24,556 nt of DNA from positions 1 to 24,556 of the forward strand of contig CAZTXD010000043.1 of NCBI GenBank assembly GCA_964617995.1, read 5' to 3'. The position numbers and the translations under genes are program-made. Under the pieces are notes generated by a model, which saw only the letters and a program-made list of their open reading frames with translations, searched no databases and was not told the origin of the DNA. Below, piece by piece: positions 1 to 7,224 of the stretch. This stretch comes from CAZTXD01 sp964617995. Its GTDB lineage: Bacteria > Actinomycetota > Acidimicrobiia > Spongiisociales > ZC4RG35. Position 1 is the first letter of the stretch, and the number at the start of each line of letters is the position of its first letter.

Positions 1-644
1 AGGGCGTCGACCACCTCCGCCACCCGTTGGGCGGGTATCGCCACGGTCAGCTCGTCGTCGCCCATGCCGGTGCGGGCCCGGGACAAGGCGCACCCCATCG
101 AAGCGGCGATGATGCCGTCGTCGGCGGCGCGGGGGAGGATCTGGCATTGGGGCTTGCCGGAGAACTCCACGGTCACTGCGTCACCCAATTCCATCATCTG
201 ACGGGGACGGAGACGCAGCAGCACGACGTCGGGCGTGGCGGTCGCCTCGCCCAACGGGCCGTAGGTCACCGCCTCGGGCCGCCGCGACAGAGCCGCCACC
301 CCGCCGAAGGCCTCCAAGGTGACCCACCCCACGTCGAGGAGGGCGCCCACATCGGCCTTGTCGAGTATGTCGGCGGCTTCGGCCAGACCGTGGGTGAACC
401 TCCCCACCGAGCAGTTGCCATGGTCGGCGGGGGCAGTGTGGAAGGTGGTCTCGTGGGCGTGCATCCAGAAGACACACGGCGCCGCTACCCGGCCGCTGCG
501 CCCGTCCTCGGTGGGTTCGGACATGGGGGCATCGAACCAGGGAGCGCCGTTGGCGGGTGCCTGGGCATGGAAGGTGATCGCCACCGGGGCGTGCTCCAGC
601 CCCAGCAGCGCCGTCAGGCGTTGGGAAAGTCCGGTCCAGTCCAC
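1..644 (-). CDS. DUF169 family protein (3' end beyond window)
   Basis: Reading leftward from GTG at 644, 214 codons stay open to the window edge, so the C-terminus is missing. The translation starts MDWTGLSQRL and carries signatures I associate with the DUF169 family: HAPVAITF near residues 18-25, PCVFWM at 56-61 and DHGNCSVGRFTHGL at 74-87. Four cysteines (C57, C78, C167, C185) lie in conserved-looking contexts (PCVFW, GNCSVG, QCQILPR, MGCALSR) and could bind a metal or cofactor, which is inference. The family has no established reaction. The start lies 3 bases after the hutI stop, so it should be co-transcribed with hutH-hutI, although DUF169 is not a known hut component. The family assignment is from memory of motif patterns; function is unknown. 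Confidence 0.8.
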   Translation of the reverse strand, partial: MDWTGLSQRLTALLGLEHAPVAITFHAQAPANGAPWFDAPMSEPTEDGRSGRVAAPCVFWMHAHETTFHTAPADHGNCSVGRFTHGLAEAADILDKADVGALLDVGWVTLEAFGGVAALSRRPEAVTYGPLGEATATPDVVLLRLRPRQMMELGDAVTVEFSGKPQCQILPRAADDGIIAASMGCALSRARTGMGDDELTVAIPAQRVAEVVDA

Positions 645-647
645 GCT

Positions 648-1892
648 CTACTCCTCGTCGTCTACGAGATCCGACGGTAGCGGACCCGCTACCGCCACCC
701 GACCGCCGGCCACCACGGCGGCGACCAGAGGGGAGGCGGGACGATAGGCGAGGTGACGATGGGAAGGTGCGTCCAGCACCACCAGGTCGGCCCTGGCGCC
801 GGCCCTCATCCATCCCCGGTCGGCCAGGCCGAGGGAGAGAGCCCCACCCCGGGTGGCCGCCCAGACCGCCTGCTCCACGCTGAGGCCCATCTGGACCACT
901 CCCAGCGCCACCACGAACGGCATCGACTCCACATATGAAGTGCCCGGGTTGCAGTCGGTGGCCAGGGCGACGGTCACTCCCTCATTCCAAAGCATTGGTC
1001 CGGGAGCCTGAGGACCGCGCAACTGGAACGACGCCCCCGGGACCAGCACCGCGGTGGTGCCCGACCCGGCCAGGAGGCGGGCGTCGTCGGCGGTGACGTG
1101 GTCGAGGTGGTCGGCGGAGACGGCACCGATCTCGGCGGCGAGGGCCGCCCCGCCGTGGTGTCCGAGCTGCTCGGCGTGCACGCGGGCGCCCAGACCATGG
1201 GTGGCGGCGGTGACGAACACCCGCCGGGCTTCCTCCACGTCGAAGACGCCTCCCTCGACGAAGACATCGCAGTAGTCGCTGTGAGGAGCGGCCGCCGGCA
1301 GCATCTCCTCGACGACGAGATCGACGTAGTCCGCTCTGCGGCCGCGGTACTCGGGCGCAACGGAGTGAGCGCCGAGGAAGGTGCGCCGCACAGTCAACGG
1401 CAGTCCCTCGGCGGCGGCGGCCGCGGCGGTGAGCATCACCACCTCGGTGGAGGTGTCGAGCCCGTATCCCGACTTGATCTCGATGGTGGTGGTTCCCGTC
1501 GCCAGCATCCGCCGGAGGCGTCGGCGGGCAGAGGCGACCAGCTCTTCGAAACCGGCTCGACGCGTGGCGGCGACGGTGGACAGGATCCCGCCACCGGCGG
1601 CCGCTATCTCCTGGTAGGTCTCGCCGCTCATGCGGCGGGCGAACTCGTCGGAGCGGTCACCGGCGAAGACGAGATGGGTGTGGGCGTCCACGAACCCGGG
1701 GAGCACCGCACGACCCTCGAGATCGATCTGTCGAGCGTCGACCAGGTGGGCGGGCAGGTCCCCGGCGGGGCCCGCCCACGCGATCGTGTCGCCGTCCACG
1801 ACCACCGTCCCGTCGGCGATCACGCCCGCGGTGGCCCCGTTGTCCGGATCGTTGGTGACCAGCTCCACTCCGGTCAGCGCCCACGGCGCCAT
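648..1892 (-). CDS. hutI: Imidazolonepropionase
   Basis: Hydrolyses 4-imidazolone-5-propionate to N-formimino-L-glutamate, the third step of histidine degradation, in the cytoplasm. The 414-residue product matches the usual family length. It shows the amidohydrolase metal motif HTH (H71, H73) in PGFVDAHTHLVFAGDR, then the HutI-typical stretches IKSGYGLD, RVHAEQLG, SADHLDHV and ATDCNPGTSY. The frame stays open far upstream inside hutH, but homology begins at MAPWALTGVELVTN, so ATG 1892 is chosen. That ATG overlaps the hutH stop as TGATG, which implies translational coupling. Urocanate hydratase (hutU) and the formiminoglutamate hydrolase are not in the window and may lie to the left. No damage is seen. 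Confidence 0.95.
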   Translation of the reverse strand: MAPWALTGVELVTNDPDNGATAGVIADGTVVVDGDTIAWAGPAGDLPAHLVDARQIDLEGRAVLPGFVDAHTHLVFAGDRSDEFARRMSGETYQEIAAAGGGILSTVAATRRAGFEELVASARRRLRRMLATGTTTIEIKSGYGLDTSTEVVMLTAAAAAAEGLPLTVRRTFLGAHSVAPEYRGRRADYVDLVVEEMLPAAAPHSDYCDVFVEGGVFDVEEARRVFVTAATHGLGARVHAEQLGHHGGAALAAEIGAVSADHLDHVTADDARLLAGSGTTAVLVPGASFQLRGPQAPGPMLWNEGVTVALATDCNPGTSYVESMPFVVALGVVQMGLSVEQAVWAATRGGALSLGLADRGWMRAGARADLVVLDAPSHRHLAYRPASPLVAAVVAGGRVAVAGPLPSDLVDDEE

Positions 1893-3403
1893 CAGCGGAA
1901 GTCGTCGAAGGCGCCGCCGTCGATGAGCCCGGCTACCTCCTCGATGTCGGAGCCGACGGGGCGATCCTCCGCCAGGGGAGGGACCCGGCTGCGGATCACG
2001 TCGATGACGTCTTTGACGCGGGGGGCCGGTTGGAGGGGGGCGCGGCCGGCGATGCCCTCGGCGCCACAGATCAGCTCCACCGCCAGCACCCACGTCGTGT
2101 TGTCCAGGACCTCTCCCAGCTTGCGGGCTGCCCCCCAGCCCATGGAGACGTGATCCTCCTGCGACCCCGATGTCGGGATCGACTCCACAGACGCCGGGTG
2201 CGACAGGACCCGGTTCTCGGCCACCAGCGCCGCTGCCGTGTACTGGGCGAGCATGTAGCCGGAGTGGAGACCCGGGCGGGGAGAGAGGAACGCCGGTAGG
2301 CCGGCGGATCGCTCCGGGTCGAGGAGGCGGTCGCAGCGACGCTCGGAGATCGAGCCGAGCTCGGTGACGGCGATGGTGAGGAAGTCGGCGGCGAAAGCGA
2401 GCGGCTGACCGTGGAAGTTCCCCCCGGATATCACCTCGCCGCTGGCAGGGAGGACGATCGGGTTGTCGACGACCGAGCCGAGCTCTGTCGTCACGACCTG
2501 GCGAGCGTGGCCGGCGGTGTCGGTTACGGCGCCATGTACCTGGGGGGCGCAGCGCAGCGAGTAGGCGTCCTGGACGGCGTGATCGAAGTCGTCGGCATGG
2601 CTGGCTCCGATCTCCGATCCTTCCAGGAGCCGAGCGATACGCGCTGCCGACTCCGTCTGGCCGGGATGGGGCCGGAGAGCGTGGATCTCGGGACGGAACG
2701 GCCGCGCCGAGCCAAGCAGAGCCTCCACCGTGAGGGCGGTGGCCAGATCGGCGACCATGACCAGCCGCTCGGTGCGCTCGATGGCCAAGCAAAGCATGGC
2801 GCTCATGCCCTCGGTCCCGTTCAGGAGGGACAGGCCTTCCTTGGCTGCGAGGGTGAGGGGCTCGAGGCCGGCGTCGGTGAGAGCGTCGGCGGCGGGGCGG
2901 ATGACACCGTCGTGACGAATGGATCCCTCCCCGATCACCGGGAGAGCGAGATGGGCGAACGGTGCCAGGTCTCCTGAGGCTCCCACCGAGCCGTAGGTGG
3001 GGACCACCGGGAGGAGATCCCGGTCGAGCAGCTCCAGCAGCCGCTCCACGAGCAGTGGACGGACGCCGGAGTGGCCCTGAGCGAGGGTCCGGGCCCGCAG
3101 GACGAGCATGGCGCGCACCACATCATCCGGCATCGGCTCGCCGACGCCGGCGGCGTGACTGCGCAGGAGGTTGACCTGGAGGGACCGGGCCTCCGCCGGG
3201 TCGATCCGGGTGGAGGCGAGGGCGCCGAAACCCGTGGTGATGCCGTAGACGACTTCCCCGCCTTCGGCGGCGGCGCTCACCAGCTCTCGGGCAGGCCCCA
3301 TCCGGACGGAGAGGTCGGGTCCGGGCGTTGCCCTGGCGCGGGATCGGGCCACCGCCACGACATCGGCGATGGTGAGCGGGCCCCCGTCGACTATCACATC
3401 CAT
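1892..3403 (-). CDS. hutH: Histidine ammonia-lyase
   Basis: Deaminates L-histidine to trans-urocanate, the first step of the Hut pathway. The protein has 503 residues from ATG 3403. The MIO prosthetic group should form from Ala142-Ser143-Gly144 in YGSVGASGDLAPFAH, and Tyr53 in VYGITTGFG is the equivalent of the catalytic Tyr53 of the Pseudomonas enzyme; both numbers agree with that enzyme when counting from this start. GNFHGQP and the SIPTSGSQEDHVSMG stretch are further family marks. An upstream TTG would add 20 residues without family resemblance and run into the divergent gene. It is the first gene of the hutH-hutI-DUF169 operon. A CACAAT hexamer ends 6 bases before ATG, so the mRNA may be leaderless. 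Confidence 0.96.
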   Translation of the reverse strand: MDVIVDGGPLTIADVVAVARSRARATPGPDLSVRMGPARELVSAAAEGGEVVYGITTGFGALASTRIDPAEARSLQVNLLRSHAAGVGEPMPDDVVRAMLVLRARTLAQGHSGVRPLLVERLLELLDRDLLPVVPTYGSVGASGDLAPFAHLALPVIGEGSIRHDGVIRPAADALTDAGLEPLTLAAKEGLSLLNGTEGMSAMLCLAIERTERLVMVADLATALTVEALLGSARPFRPEIHALRPHPGQTESAARIARLLEGSEIGASHADDFDHAVQDAYSLRCAPQVHGAVTDTAGHARQVVTTELGSVVDNPIVLPASGEVISGGNFHGQPLAFAADFLTIAVTELGSISERRCDRLLDPERSAGLPAFLSPRPGLHSGYMLAQYTAAALVAENRVLSHPASVESIPTSGSQEDHVSMGWGAARKLGEVLDNTTWVLAVELICGAEGIAGRAPLQPAPRVKDVIDVIRSRVPPLAEDRPVGSDIEEVAGLIDGGAFDDFR

Positions 3404-3409
3404 GAGGTC

Positions 3410-3415
3410 ATTGTG
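3410..3415 (-). promoter_or_regulatory. Candidate -10 of hutH (CACAAT)
   Basis: On the minus strand CACAAT ends 6 bases before the hutH ATG, which would put transcription start at or next to the start codon. It matches four of six positions of TATAAT. No Shine-Dalgarno sequence is seen upstream of hutH. It shares a 43-bp divergent intergenic region with the thioesterase promoter. Confidence 0.45.
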
Positions 3416-3434
3416 GCAGGGCCGGATGGGTCGG

Positions 3435-3440
3435 TACCGT
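3435..3440 (+). promoter_or_regulatory. Candidate -10 of the thioesterase operon (TACCGT)
   Basis: TACCGT (TANNNT form) ends 6 bases before ATG 3447 with no Shine-Dalgarno between, consistent with a leaderless transcript. TTGTGG at 3411-3416, 18 bases upstream, could act as a weak -35. Confidence 0.5.
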
Positions 3441-3446
3441 GAGCCG

Positions 3447-3857
3447 ATGGACTGGCCGGTCACCTACGTTCGCAAAGTTCGCTACTCCGACACCGACGCC
3501 CAGGGCATCGTTTTCAACGGAAACTACGCCACCTACTTCGACGACACTCTCACCGACCTGTTCGACGAGATCGGTTACCGATGGGGTGAAGTCGAGATCG
3601 TCCTCGCGAGGATGGAGATCGACTTCCGCTCCCCGGCCCGGCTGGGCGAGACCCTGGTGACGGGGGCGAGGGTGGAGCGTATAGGGCGCACCTCGCTGAC
3701 GGTGCGCATGGCCACCTGGGAACAGCAGACAGAGCGGTTGGTGGCCGAGGCGAAGCAGATCCATGTGGCCGTCTCCGGCGATGAGCTCCGGCCGGTCCCG
3801 GTGCCCGACGACCTGCTGGCGGCCATCGAGAGCGTCCAGGGATCGGTGGAGCGATGA
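3447..3857 (+). CDS. Acyl-CoA thioesterase, 4HBT/YbgC-like hotdog fold
   Basis: A 136-residue single-domain hotdog protein. The motif YSDTDAQGIVFNGNYATYF (about residues 13-31) is the YbgC/4-hydroxybenzoyl-CoA thioesterase signature, with Asp17 as probable catalytic residue. Such enzymes hydrolyse acyl- or aryl-CoA thioesters to free CoA. ATG 3447 is preferred over the in-frame ATG 3426 because homology begins at about DWPVTYVRKVRYSDTD and because a TACCGT hexamer sits just before it. The stop overlaps the next start (ATGA), giving a three-gene operon with a HAD hydrolase and a CoA-binding protein. Its substrate cannot be read from the sequence. A role in clearing aryl-CoA intermediates of the nearby anthraniloyl-CoA-type genes is inference. 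Confidence 0.88.
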   Translation: MDWPVTYVRKVRYSDTDAQGIVFNGNYATYFDDTLTDLFDEIGYRWGEVEIVLARMEIDFRSPARLGETLVTGARVERIGRTSLTVRMATWEQQTERLVAEAKQIHVAVSGDELRPVPVPDDLLAAIESVQGSVER

Positions 3858-4513
3858 AGTACGGACTGGTCGCATTCGACGTCAACGAGACCCTGCTGGA
3901 CGTGTCGGCCCTGGCACCGGCTTTCCAGCAGGCAGTGGGCCCGGACGTGTCGATCGGAGAGTGGTTCGCCCGGATGCTCCACCGGTCCCTGGTGGCGAAC
4001 CATCTCGGGCGCTATCAGCCCTTCGGTGAGCTGGGAGCGGAGAGCTTGATGTGGCTGGCCGCGCGGAAGGACATCGACCTTGCCCCCCAGGTGGCTGCCG
4101 ATCTGGTGGAGGGCATGGCCCGTCTCCCCGCCCATCCCGACGCCGCCCCCGGCCTCGAGGCCCTCGCTGCCGAGGGCGCGCGGATGATCGCACTCACCAA
4201 CAGCGCCACCGAGATTGCTCGGAGTCAGCTCGAGGGCGCCGGTCTGGACGGGTACTTCGAGCGGATCCTCAGCGTCGACGGTGTCCGCCGCTTCAAGCCG
4301 CACCCGGACGTGTATCTGGATGCGGCGACTACCTGTGGGGTCGACATCGGCCGTATGGTGATGGTGGCCGCCCATGATTGGGACGTCGCCGGAGCTCAGG
4401 TGGCAGGAGCGGTGGGATGTTTCGTTCGCCGCCAGCCCTGGGGTCTGGCACAGATGAGCCCCAACCTGTCGGTGGACGACATCGGCGGTCTCGCCGAAGC
4501 GCTGGAGGTCTGA
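3854..4513 (+). CDS. HAD hydrolase, haloacid dehalogenase type II-like
   Basis: A 219-residue HAD-superfamily enzyme. Motif I is FDVNETLLD with the nucleophile Asp9. Motif II is LTNS (Thr115-Ser117), the motif III lysine is K148 in RFKPHPDVY, and motif IV is AAHDWDVAGA (D175, D177). This pattern, with Asn after the nucleophile region and the AHxWD end, resembles (S)-2-haloacid dehalogenases and their many non-dehalogenating relatives. The actual substrate is not predictable; a phosphatase role is possible. The start overlaps the thioesterase stop as ATGA, and the stop overlaps the next gene as TGATG. No defect seen. Confidence 0.87.
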   Translation: MKYGLVAFDVNETLLDVSALAPAFQQAVGPDVSIGEWFARMLHRSLVANHLGRYQPFGELGAESLMWLAARKDIDLAPQVAADLVEGMARLPAHPDAAPGLEALAAEGARMIALTNSATEIARSQLEGAGLDGYFERILSVDGVRRFKPHPDVYLDAATTCGVDIGRMVMVAAHDWDVAGAQVAGAVGCFVRRQPWGLAQMSPNLSVDDIGGLAEALEV

Positions 4514-4905
4514 TGGATCAGCTCACCGAACTGCTCGCCAATCCCGACGCCGTCGTGGCTGTCGTGGGAGCCACCGACAACGAGTCGAAGTACGGGTCGG
4601 TCATCTACCGCGACCTCAAGCGAAAGGGCTATCGCGTTTACCCGGTCAACCCCAATCGTGACAGCGTCGATGGTGACCCGACCTATGCTTCGGTTGCTGA
4701 CCTGCCCGTCGCCCCCGACATCATCGACCTGGTGGTGCCCGCCGACGTCGGTGTCAAGGTCGTCCGCCAGGCCCTGGACGTCGGATACGACCGGATCTGG
4801 GTGCAGCCAGGCGCCGAGAGCCCTGAGCTGCTGACGCTGCTGCAGGAGTCGAACGCGGACTACATAGCCCACGCCTGCATCATGGTCCGCTCCCGCCTCG
4901 GCTGA
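4513..4905 (+). CDS. CoA-binding domain protein (YccU-like)
   Basis: A 130-residue Rossmann-fold protein with VVGATDNESKYGS at residues 17-29, the nucleotide/CoA-binding loop of the CoA_binding_2 (YccU) family, followed by GYRVYPVNPNRDSVDG and DIIDLVVPADVGVKVV, both typical of the family. Family members bind CoA, and some regulate or accompany acyl-CoA enzymes; no catalytic role is established for this subgroup. The frame is open upstream, but the start at ATG 4513 overlaps the previous stop (TGATG) and matches the family N-terminus. Its stop codon lies inside the arm of a strong terminator hairpin. Confidence 0.88.
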   Translation: MDQLTELLANPDAVVAVVGATDNESKYGSVIYRDLKRKGYRVYPVNPNRDSVDGDPTYASVADLPVAPDIIDLVVPADVGVKVVRQALDVGYDRIWVQPGAESPELLTLLQESNADYIAHACIMVRSRLG

Positions 4906-4915
4906 GGCGGGAGCG
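4888..4915. terminator. Bidirectional terminator hairpin between convergent genes
   Basis: A perfect 12-bp stem with a 4-base loop: CGCTCCCGCCTC (4888-4899), loop GGCT, GAGGCGGGAGCG (4904-4915). It fills the space between the two convergent genes, overlaps the end of the CoA-binding gene and abuts the acyl-CoA dehydrogenase stop at 4916. There is no T-tract on either side, so it may work as an RNA-end stabiliser or block readthrough rather than act as a classical intrinsic terminator. Confidence 0.75.
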
Positions 4916-6037
4916 TCACCAGGTGAGCCGGCCCTGGCGGATCTCCCGGGCGATGATCCCCCGCTGGATCTCCGACGTCCCCTCGTAGATGCGAGGAGCC
5001 CGCACGTCGCGGTAGAGGTGGGCGAGACGGTGACTGGCCTCCAGGCCGCGGGCGCCCAGGATCTGGACGGCGCCGTCCACGACTTCCTGGGCGGTTTCGG
5101 TGGCGGTGAGCTTGGCCATGGCGGCCAGACCCGTCACCGCCCGGTGGTCGCCCCGGTCGTAGGCGGCTGCGGCCTCATACACCAGGAGCCGGGCGGCAGC
5201 CGTCTTGGTGGCCATGTCCGCCAGGGAGTGGGACACCGCCTGGAAGTCGAATATGGGCCGGCCGAACGCCTGGCGGTCCTCGGCGTGCCGGCGGGCGATC
5301 AGCAGCGCCGCCTCCGCCATACCGACGGCGAAGGCTCCCACCGAGGGGCGGAACAGGTCGAGGGTCGCCATCGCCACGGCGAAGCCGTTGTCCAGCTCAC
5401 CCAGGAGGTGCTGGGACGGGACCGCCACCTCGTCGAAGGTGAGGTTGCCGATCGGGTGAGACGAGATCATCTCCACCGCCCGCCCCGACAGACCCTTGCT
5501 GTCGCCGGGCACCAGGAACGCCGAGACTCCCCGGGAGCCTGCTCCCGGGGTGGTACGGGCGAAGACGACGTACACGTCGGCGTCGGGAGCGTTGGAGATC
5601 CATGCCTTCTCACCGCTGAGCCGCCATCCGTCGCCGTCCCGTTCGACTTCGAGCGTCAGGGCGGCGGCGTCGGAGCCGGCGCCCGGTTCTGTGAGGGCGA
5701 AGGCGGGGACGATCTCGCCGTTGACCACGCCGGGGATCCATTGTTCGGCCACCTCGGGCGCCGCCGCCTGGTGGATCGGATAGGACCCGAGGCCCTGCAT
5801 GGCGAAGGCGGTCTCTGCTTCCGTGTGCACCCGGGCGAGGCCCTGGCGGATGAGGCACAGCTCCAGAGCCGACAACCCCCCTTCGGGGTAGAGGCGGGCC
5901 AGGAGGCCGGACTCGGCCAGTGAGCGGATGAGGTCTCGGTCGATACCGGCCGCGGCGTTCCGCTCTCTCGGCTCCAGCGAGGCTCCCACCGTCTCGGCGT
6001 GGTGCAGCAGGTCGGACTGGTCGGTGGTCAGTGTCAT
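4916..6037 (-). CDS. Acyl-CoA dehydrogenase
   Basis: A 373-residue FAD enzyme that oxidises an acyl-CoA to the 2,3-enoyl-CoA and passes electrons to ETF. Visible marks are FALTEPGAGSDAAAL at about 113-127 (flavin/substrate loop), KAWISNAPDADVYVVFART, RQAFGRPIFDFQAV and the C-terminal YEGTSEIQRGIIAREI, in which Glu352 matches the catalytic base of medium- and short-chain dehydrogenases. Length is typical. The reading frame continues upstream into the preceding gene, but ATG 6037 overlaps that gene's stop (ATGA) and gives a normal N-terminus, MTLTTDQSDLLHHA. The substrate is unknown. A role in the lower anthraniloyl-CoA or another ring-derived beta-oxidation route is inferred from neighbours only. 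Confidence 0.94.
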   Translation of the reverse strand: MTLTTDQSDLLHHAETVGASLEPRERNAAAGIDRDLIRSLAESGLLARLYPEGGLSALELCLIRQGLARVHTEAETAFAMQGLGSYPIHQAAAPEVAEQWIPGVVNGEIVPAFALTEPGAGSDAAALTLEVERDGDGWRLSGEKAWISNAPDADVYVVFARTTPGAGSRGVSAFLVPGDSKGLSGRAVEMISSHPIGNLTFDEVAVPSQHLLGELDNGFAVAMATLDLFRPSVGAFAVGMAEAALLIARRHAEDRQAFGRPIFDFQAVSHSLADMATKTAAARLLVYEAAAAYDRGDHRAVTGLAAMAKLTATETAQEVVDGAVQILGARGLEASHRLAHLYRDVRAPRIYEGTSEIQRGIIAREIRQGRLTW

Positions 6038-6420
6038 CCGTTGGGACGGTGCAGGCGTTCGAGGACCGATCGGATCTGCTTCTCGATGTCCTCCAGACCC
6101 ATGCCATGTTCGATCGCAGAGTTGACGGCGTCGGTGAAGATGCTGGAGAGGCCGGCGTCGCCGACCGATTCGGGATGATGGATGAGACGATGTTGGAGTA
6201 TCCGGTCCCTGGTCCGGGAGAGACGGTCGAACTCGGCCACCAGGGCGTGTCGGGCCCCCTCGGGCAGCTCCGAGGTCAGCTCGTGGGAGAGGGCCCTTAG
6301 GTGGTGGCGTCGGTCCTGTAGCGCGACCCGGCGGGCGAAGTCCTCGGCGGGGAGGTCGACCAGCTCCTCGTGGATGGCGGCCAGCTCTGCCCGGACCTCG
6401 TCCAGGGACATCGAGTCCAT
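6034..6420 (-). CDS. Small helical protein of unknown function
   Basis: I do not recognise the family. The 128-residue product from ATG 6420 (MDSMSLDEVRAEL) is charged, has no membrane segment, and is rich in Leu/Glu/Arg heptad-like runs (about residues 5-75), suggesting alpha-helical or coiled-coil structure. The end, DIEKQIRSVLERLHRPNG, is also helical. A TTG at 6429 would add only three residues. ATG 6420 is preferred because TAGCTT at 6428-6433 (minus strand) ends 7 bases before it. Its stop overlaps the acyl-CoA dehydrogenase start (ATGA), so both should be made together, and it may be a partner or regulator of that enzyme (inference). Confidence 0.75.
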   Translation of the reverse strand: MDSMSLDEVRAELAAIHEELVDLPAEDFARRVALQDRRHHLRALSHELTSELPEGARHALVAEFDRLSRTRDRILQHRLIHHPESVGDAGLSSIFTDAVNSAIEHGMGLEDIEKQIRSVLERLHRPNG

Positions 6421-6427
6421 GCACGTC

Positions 6428-6433
6428 AAGCTA
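6428..6433 (-). promoter_or_regulatory. Candidate -10 of the acyl-CoA dehydrogenase operon (TAGCTT)
   Basis: On the minus strand TAGCTT ends 7 bases before ATG 6420. No Shine-Dalgarno sequence is present, so the start is probably leaderless. It lies back to back with the SDR promoter in a 60-bp intergenic region. Confidence 0.5.
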
Positions 6434-6466
6434 ACAGCTTCGGCGTCCCAGCTCTCTGGGTCACGC

Positions 6467-6472
6467 TAGGTT
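6467..6472 (+). promoter_or_regulatory. Candidate -10 of the SDR operon (TAGGTT)
   Basis: TAGGTT ends 8 bases before ATG 6481. The bases between (GCACCTCC) contain no Shine-Dalgarno purine run, consistent with a leaderless or near-leaderless transcript. Confidence 0.5.
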
Positions 6473-6480
6473 GCACCTCC

Positions 6481-7224
6481 ATGAACGGACTCTGTGTCGT
6501 GACCGGCGGCAGCCGGGGCATCGGCAGGGCGGTGGTACACCGGATGGCGGAGGACGGCTTCGAGGTGATCGCCACCGGCCGCGACGAGTCGGCCCTCGCC
6601 GAGACCGCCGACTCCGCCCCGGGGAAGGTGCAAACGGCCGTACTCGACGTGTCCGACGCCGGTGCCGTGCCGGCGTTCTTCGACGGTCTGGCGGTGGATG
6701 TGCTCGTGAACAACGCCGGCGTCGCCCTATCGGCTCCCGTGCATCGGACCTCCGTGGAGGACTGGGAGTGGGCCATGCGGGTGAATGCCACGGGACCGTT
6801 CCTCTGCACCCGGGCGGTGCTGGGGGGTATGCGGGAGCGCGACCGGGGGCGCATCATCACCGTCGCTTCGATGGCTTCCCACGTCGGGTCTCCTTACACC
6901 GCCGCCTACACGGCCTCCAAACACGCCGCTCTCGGTTTCATCCGGGTCGTGGCGAGTGAGGTGGCAGGCACCGGTGTGACCGCCAACGCCGTGTGCCCTG
7001 CCTATGTGGACACAGCCATGACCGACAGCACCGTCGACCGGATGGGCCGAAAGACCGGGATGGCCGAGGAGTCGGCCCGTGATCTCTTGGCCAACCTCGT
7101 CCCGCTGGGCCGCCTCCTCGACCCGGGGGAGGTAGCGCATGCGGTGGCGTTCCTGGCTTCTCCCGGGTCGGGAGCGATCAACGGCCAGAGCATCGTCCTC
7201 GACGGGGGAGGGCTCCAGAAGTGA
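6481..7224 (+). CDS. Short-chain dehydrogenase/reductase
   Basis: A classical SDR of 247 residues that should oxidise or reduce a hydroxyl/keto group with NAD(P). The cofactor motif TGGSRGIG is at 8-15, NNAG at 77-80, and the catalytic set is Ser130, Tyr143 and Lys147 (YTASK). The end, NGQSIVLDGGGLQK, is typical of FabG-like and 3-hydroxyacyl-CoA dehydrogenase-like members. It heads a four-gene operon with enoyl-CoA hydratase-like, MBL-fold and RidA-like genes, so a 3-hydroxyacyl-CoA or alicyclic-CoA dehydrogenase role fits better than fatty acid synthesis (inference). ATG 6481 follows a TAGGTT hexamer, and no plausible earlier start exists. Confidence 0.93.
   Translation: MNGLCVVTGGSRGIGRAVVHRMAEDGFEVIATGRDESALAETADSAPGKVQTAVLDVSDAGAVPAFFDGLAVDVLVNNAGVALSAPVHRTSVEDWEWAMRVNATGPFLCTRAVLGGMRERDRGRIITVASMASHVGSPYTAAYTASKHAALGFIRVVASEVAGTGVTANAVCPAYVDTAMTDSTVDRMGRKTGMAEESARDLLANLVPLGRLLDPGEVAHAVAFLASPGSGAINGQSIVLDGGGLQK

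Noticed and set aside
1893..2792. N-terminal extension of hutI by 300 codons
   Set aside because: This part of the frame lies inside hutH, reads as Arg/Pro-rich noise, and the HutI family begins at the ATG at 1892.
3404..3463. Twenty-residue N-terminal extension of hutH
   Set aside because: It would overlap the divergent thioesterase start and its promoter, has no HutH similarity, and the catalytic residue numbering fits the shorter form.
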